64,000 nt of DNA from assembly GCA_020073205.1 (NCBI GenBank), contig JAIQFR010000010.1, positions 1 through 64,000 of the forward strand. Reading direction: 5' to 3'. Source of the DNA: Terriglobia bacterium (GTDB taxonomy: Bacteria > Acidobacteriota > Polarisedimenticolia > Polarisedimenticolales > JAIQFR01). A program made the position numbers and the translations under genes. The notes under the pieces are model-generated. The model saw only the letters and a program-made list of their open reading frames with translations. It was not told the origin of the DNA and ran no database searches. This document shows positions 62,769 through 64,000 of the stretch, piece by piece (positions within the stretch are counted from its first letter, which is position 1; every line of letters begins with the position of its first letter).

Positions 62769-64000
62769 ATGGCGACGCACTTTGCCGCCGCGAGAGTGCT
62801 TGGCTGCGTCGCGTTGTGCGCAGCCTTCAGCTTCGCTTTGGCTGGGACCGAAGAGCAGAAACCCAAAGACCTGGGCCTGGTCGAGAAGACCGGCGCGCAC
62901 CTGGGTCAGCTCGAAATCACGGTGACCGGGCCCCGCGACATCGCATCCCGTCTCACCGCGGCGGATTTCGAAGTCCAAGTGGGTAAGCGGTCGATCGAGA
63001 CATTTCATCTCGATTCCATGTGTGCCGCCGATTCCTCATCCACGTTAGCGCGACCCGCCAACTACCTGTTCTACTTCGACCAGCAGCACCTTACCCCGAC
63101 GGGTCGGCGCCGCGCGCTTGACGTCGTCCGGGAGATGATTCCACGGCTCATCCTTGATGGCAGCCGCGGCATGGTCGTGTCAAGCGCAAGGACCCTCAAG
63201 GTGTTCACGCAATTCACCCCCAGGGCGGAGCTGATATTGAAGGCTCTCCGGGACATGGAGGTCGATCCTGACCAAGTCGATGCGTCCCCATTGCGGGAAG
63301 AGGGACGGGTTGACGAGATAGAATCAGATATTGAAAGGGAGGACGCTGACCAAAAGGCCGAGCACAGAAGGGTCGGGGCGCTACAATTGGACCTACCGGA
63401 TAGTTGCACCGATACGAGGGCCAACAACAAGCGGGACCAGGAAATCCGATCGGTAACGGGATCCTCCCAATCCAGTTCGTTTCGAGCGTCTGCTGCGGCC
63501 ATCCTTGCACAGCAGTTCGAGCAAGACGAGATGGCGGCCGCTCGGGAAGACCTGCTGCGGGTCGTGGGCCTACTCCGCCGATTCGGAGGCATCGAGTCAC
63601 CGAAGGTCTTTCTGTACTTCGCCGACACCATGAGGCGGAACGCCGGCGAGCATTTCGTGAAGATGGTTCCGCCGGGAGCGTTCTCATTTGCCCGCACCAT
63701 CACGCGAAAGGGTGCCGTACAGCAGGTGAGCGCAGTCTCTGATCGGGGGGCGCTGGATTCCCGTTGGAGCGGGGCCGAGCCAACGGAAGGGCGGTGGCCA
63801 GGCGAGGGCAAGACGACGGGATCGGAGGGCGCCTTCGACGAGGTGCTTGCCGAGGCCGCCGCGCAGAACGTCCGTTTCTATCCGGTTCAAGCTGAAGGGC
63901 TGACGTTTTCCTCGTCTCGCGGCCAAGACGCACAGGACACGCTCGCGACCCTGGCGCTCGAGACCGGCGGGAAGGCGTTCTTGAACGGCATCCCCGCCGA
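62769..64000 (+). CDS. VWFA-related secreted protein (partial, runs off the window)
   Basis: The frame is open from the ATG at 62769 to the last base, 410 codons without a stop. A signal peptide (AAARVLGCVALCAAFSFALA) is followed by LGQLEITVTGPRDIASRLTAADFEVQVGKRSIETF. A VWFA-related core comes next: NYLFYFDQQHLTPTGRRRALDVVREM, VFLYFADTMRRNAGEHF and FDEVLAEAAAQNVRFYPV with LALETGGKAFLNG. An insert rich in charged residues lies between (about 155-240). This is the acidobacterial VWFA-related family. Codons ending in A or T are more common than in the rest of the window. Confidence 0.85.
   Translation, partial: MATHFAAARVLGCVALCAAFSFALAGTEEQKPKDLGLVEKTGAHLGQLEITVTGPRDIASRLTAADFEVQVGKRSIETFHLDSMCAADSSSTLARPANYLFYFDQQHLTPTGRRRALDVVREMIPRLILDGSRGMVVSSARTLKVFTQFTPRAELILKALRDMEVDPDQVDASPLREEGRVDEIESDIEREDADQKAEHRRVGALQLDLPDSCTDTRANNKRDQEIRSVTGSSQSSSFRASAAAILAQQFEQDEMAAAREDLLRVVGLLRRFGGIESPKVFLYFADTMRRNAGEHFVKMVPPGAFSFARTITRKGAVQQVSAVSDRGALDSRWSGAEPTEGRWPGEGKTTGSEGAFDEVLAEAAAQNVRFYPVQAEGLTFSSSRGQDAQDTLATLALETGGKAFLNGIPA

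Overview
This is a GC-rich, densely coded bacterial chromosome segment. The gene content points to Acidobacteriota or a close relative: a VWFA-related secreted protein of the type common in that phylum, Ser/Thr kinases fused to PD40-type beta-propellers, an ABC permease fused to an M1 aminopeptidase, a reaction-centre-type two-haem cytochrome c, a DUF4097 protein behind an ECF sigma/anti-sigma pair, and large Asp-box (BNR) secreted proteins. The phylum call is inferred from gene families; no rRNA or tRNA gene was seen.

Layout. 0-2.3 kb: end of a complex I operon (nuoL end, nuoN, with no nuoM between them) and an orphan PTS EIIA. 2.4-10.4 kb, minus strand: CcmF, a GNAT acetyltransferase, a STAS / ECF sigma / EF-hand secreted protein group, and a GAF-GAF sigma-54 activator. 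10.5-15.0 kb: ABC ATPase plus permease-M1 peptidase fusion. 15.4-20.7 kb: two translationally coupled paralogous Ser/Thr kinases. 20.8-27.1 kb: a defence and toxin-antitoxin island with much decay (HTH-HATPase-STAS-like regulator, HNH/HsdR chimera, HNH nuclease, Fic protein, orphan AbiEi antitoxin, orphan FitA-like antitoxin with a toxin stump, an intact DUF433/DUF5615 pair and a fragment of a second DUF5615 gene). 27.2-29.9 kb: ECF sigma, anti-sigma and DUF4097 operon. 30-31.6 kb: an aldehyde dehydrogenase-like protein with a changed active site. 31.8-37.4 kb: the most notable locus, an EgtB/SenA-type enzyme divergent from senB - egtD - ATPase - fused permease/binding protein. It looks like a hercynine-based selenoneine (or ergothioneine) pathway tied to a dedicated EgtUV-like importer. 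37.4-43.2 kb: transglutaminase, an unrecognised 519-residue protein, cytochrome c, and a cysteine synthase flanked by two tiny secreted cysteine-rich peptides. 43.4-46.7 kb: NarL-type regulator and a second ABC exporter. 46.8-53.8 kb: secreted proteins (LolA-like, Asp-box, a third Cys-rich peptide, HEAT-repeat, DUF4412-like). 53.8-62.3 kb: epimerase, MFS carrier, SDR, retropepsin-like protein, methyltransferases, chromate transporter and CPA2 antiporter. 62.8-64 kb: a VWFA-related protein running off the end.

How the genes fit together. EgtD would make hercynine from histidine. SenB would make a selenosugar, SenA would join the two oxidatively, and the EgtUV-like carrier would move the product or a related betaine. 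SenC (selenophosphate synthetase) is not in the window. Several sets are coupled by 1-17 bp overlaps, including the kinase pair, sigma/anti-sigma, STAS/sigma, egtD-ATPase-permease and DUF433/DUF5615. All coordinates and starts come from reading the sequence; family names rest on motif recognition, not on database searches.
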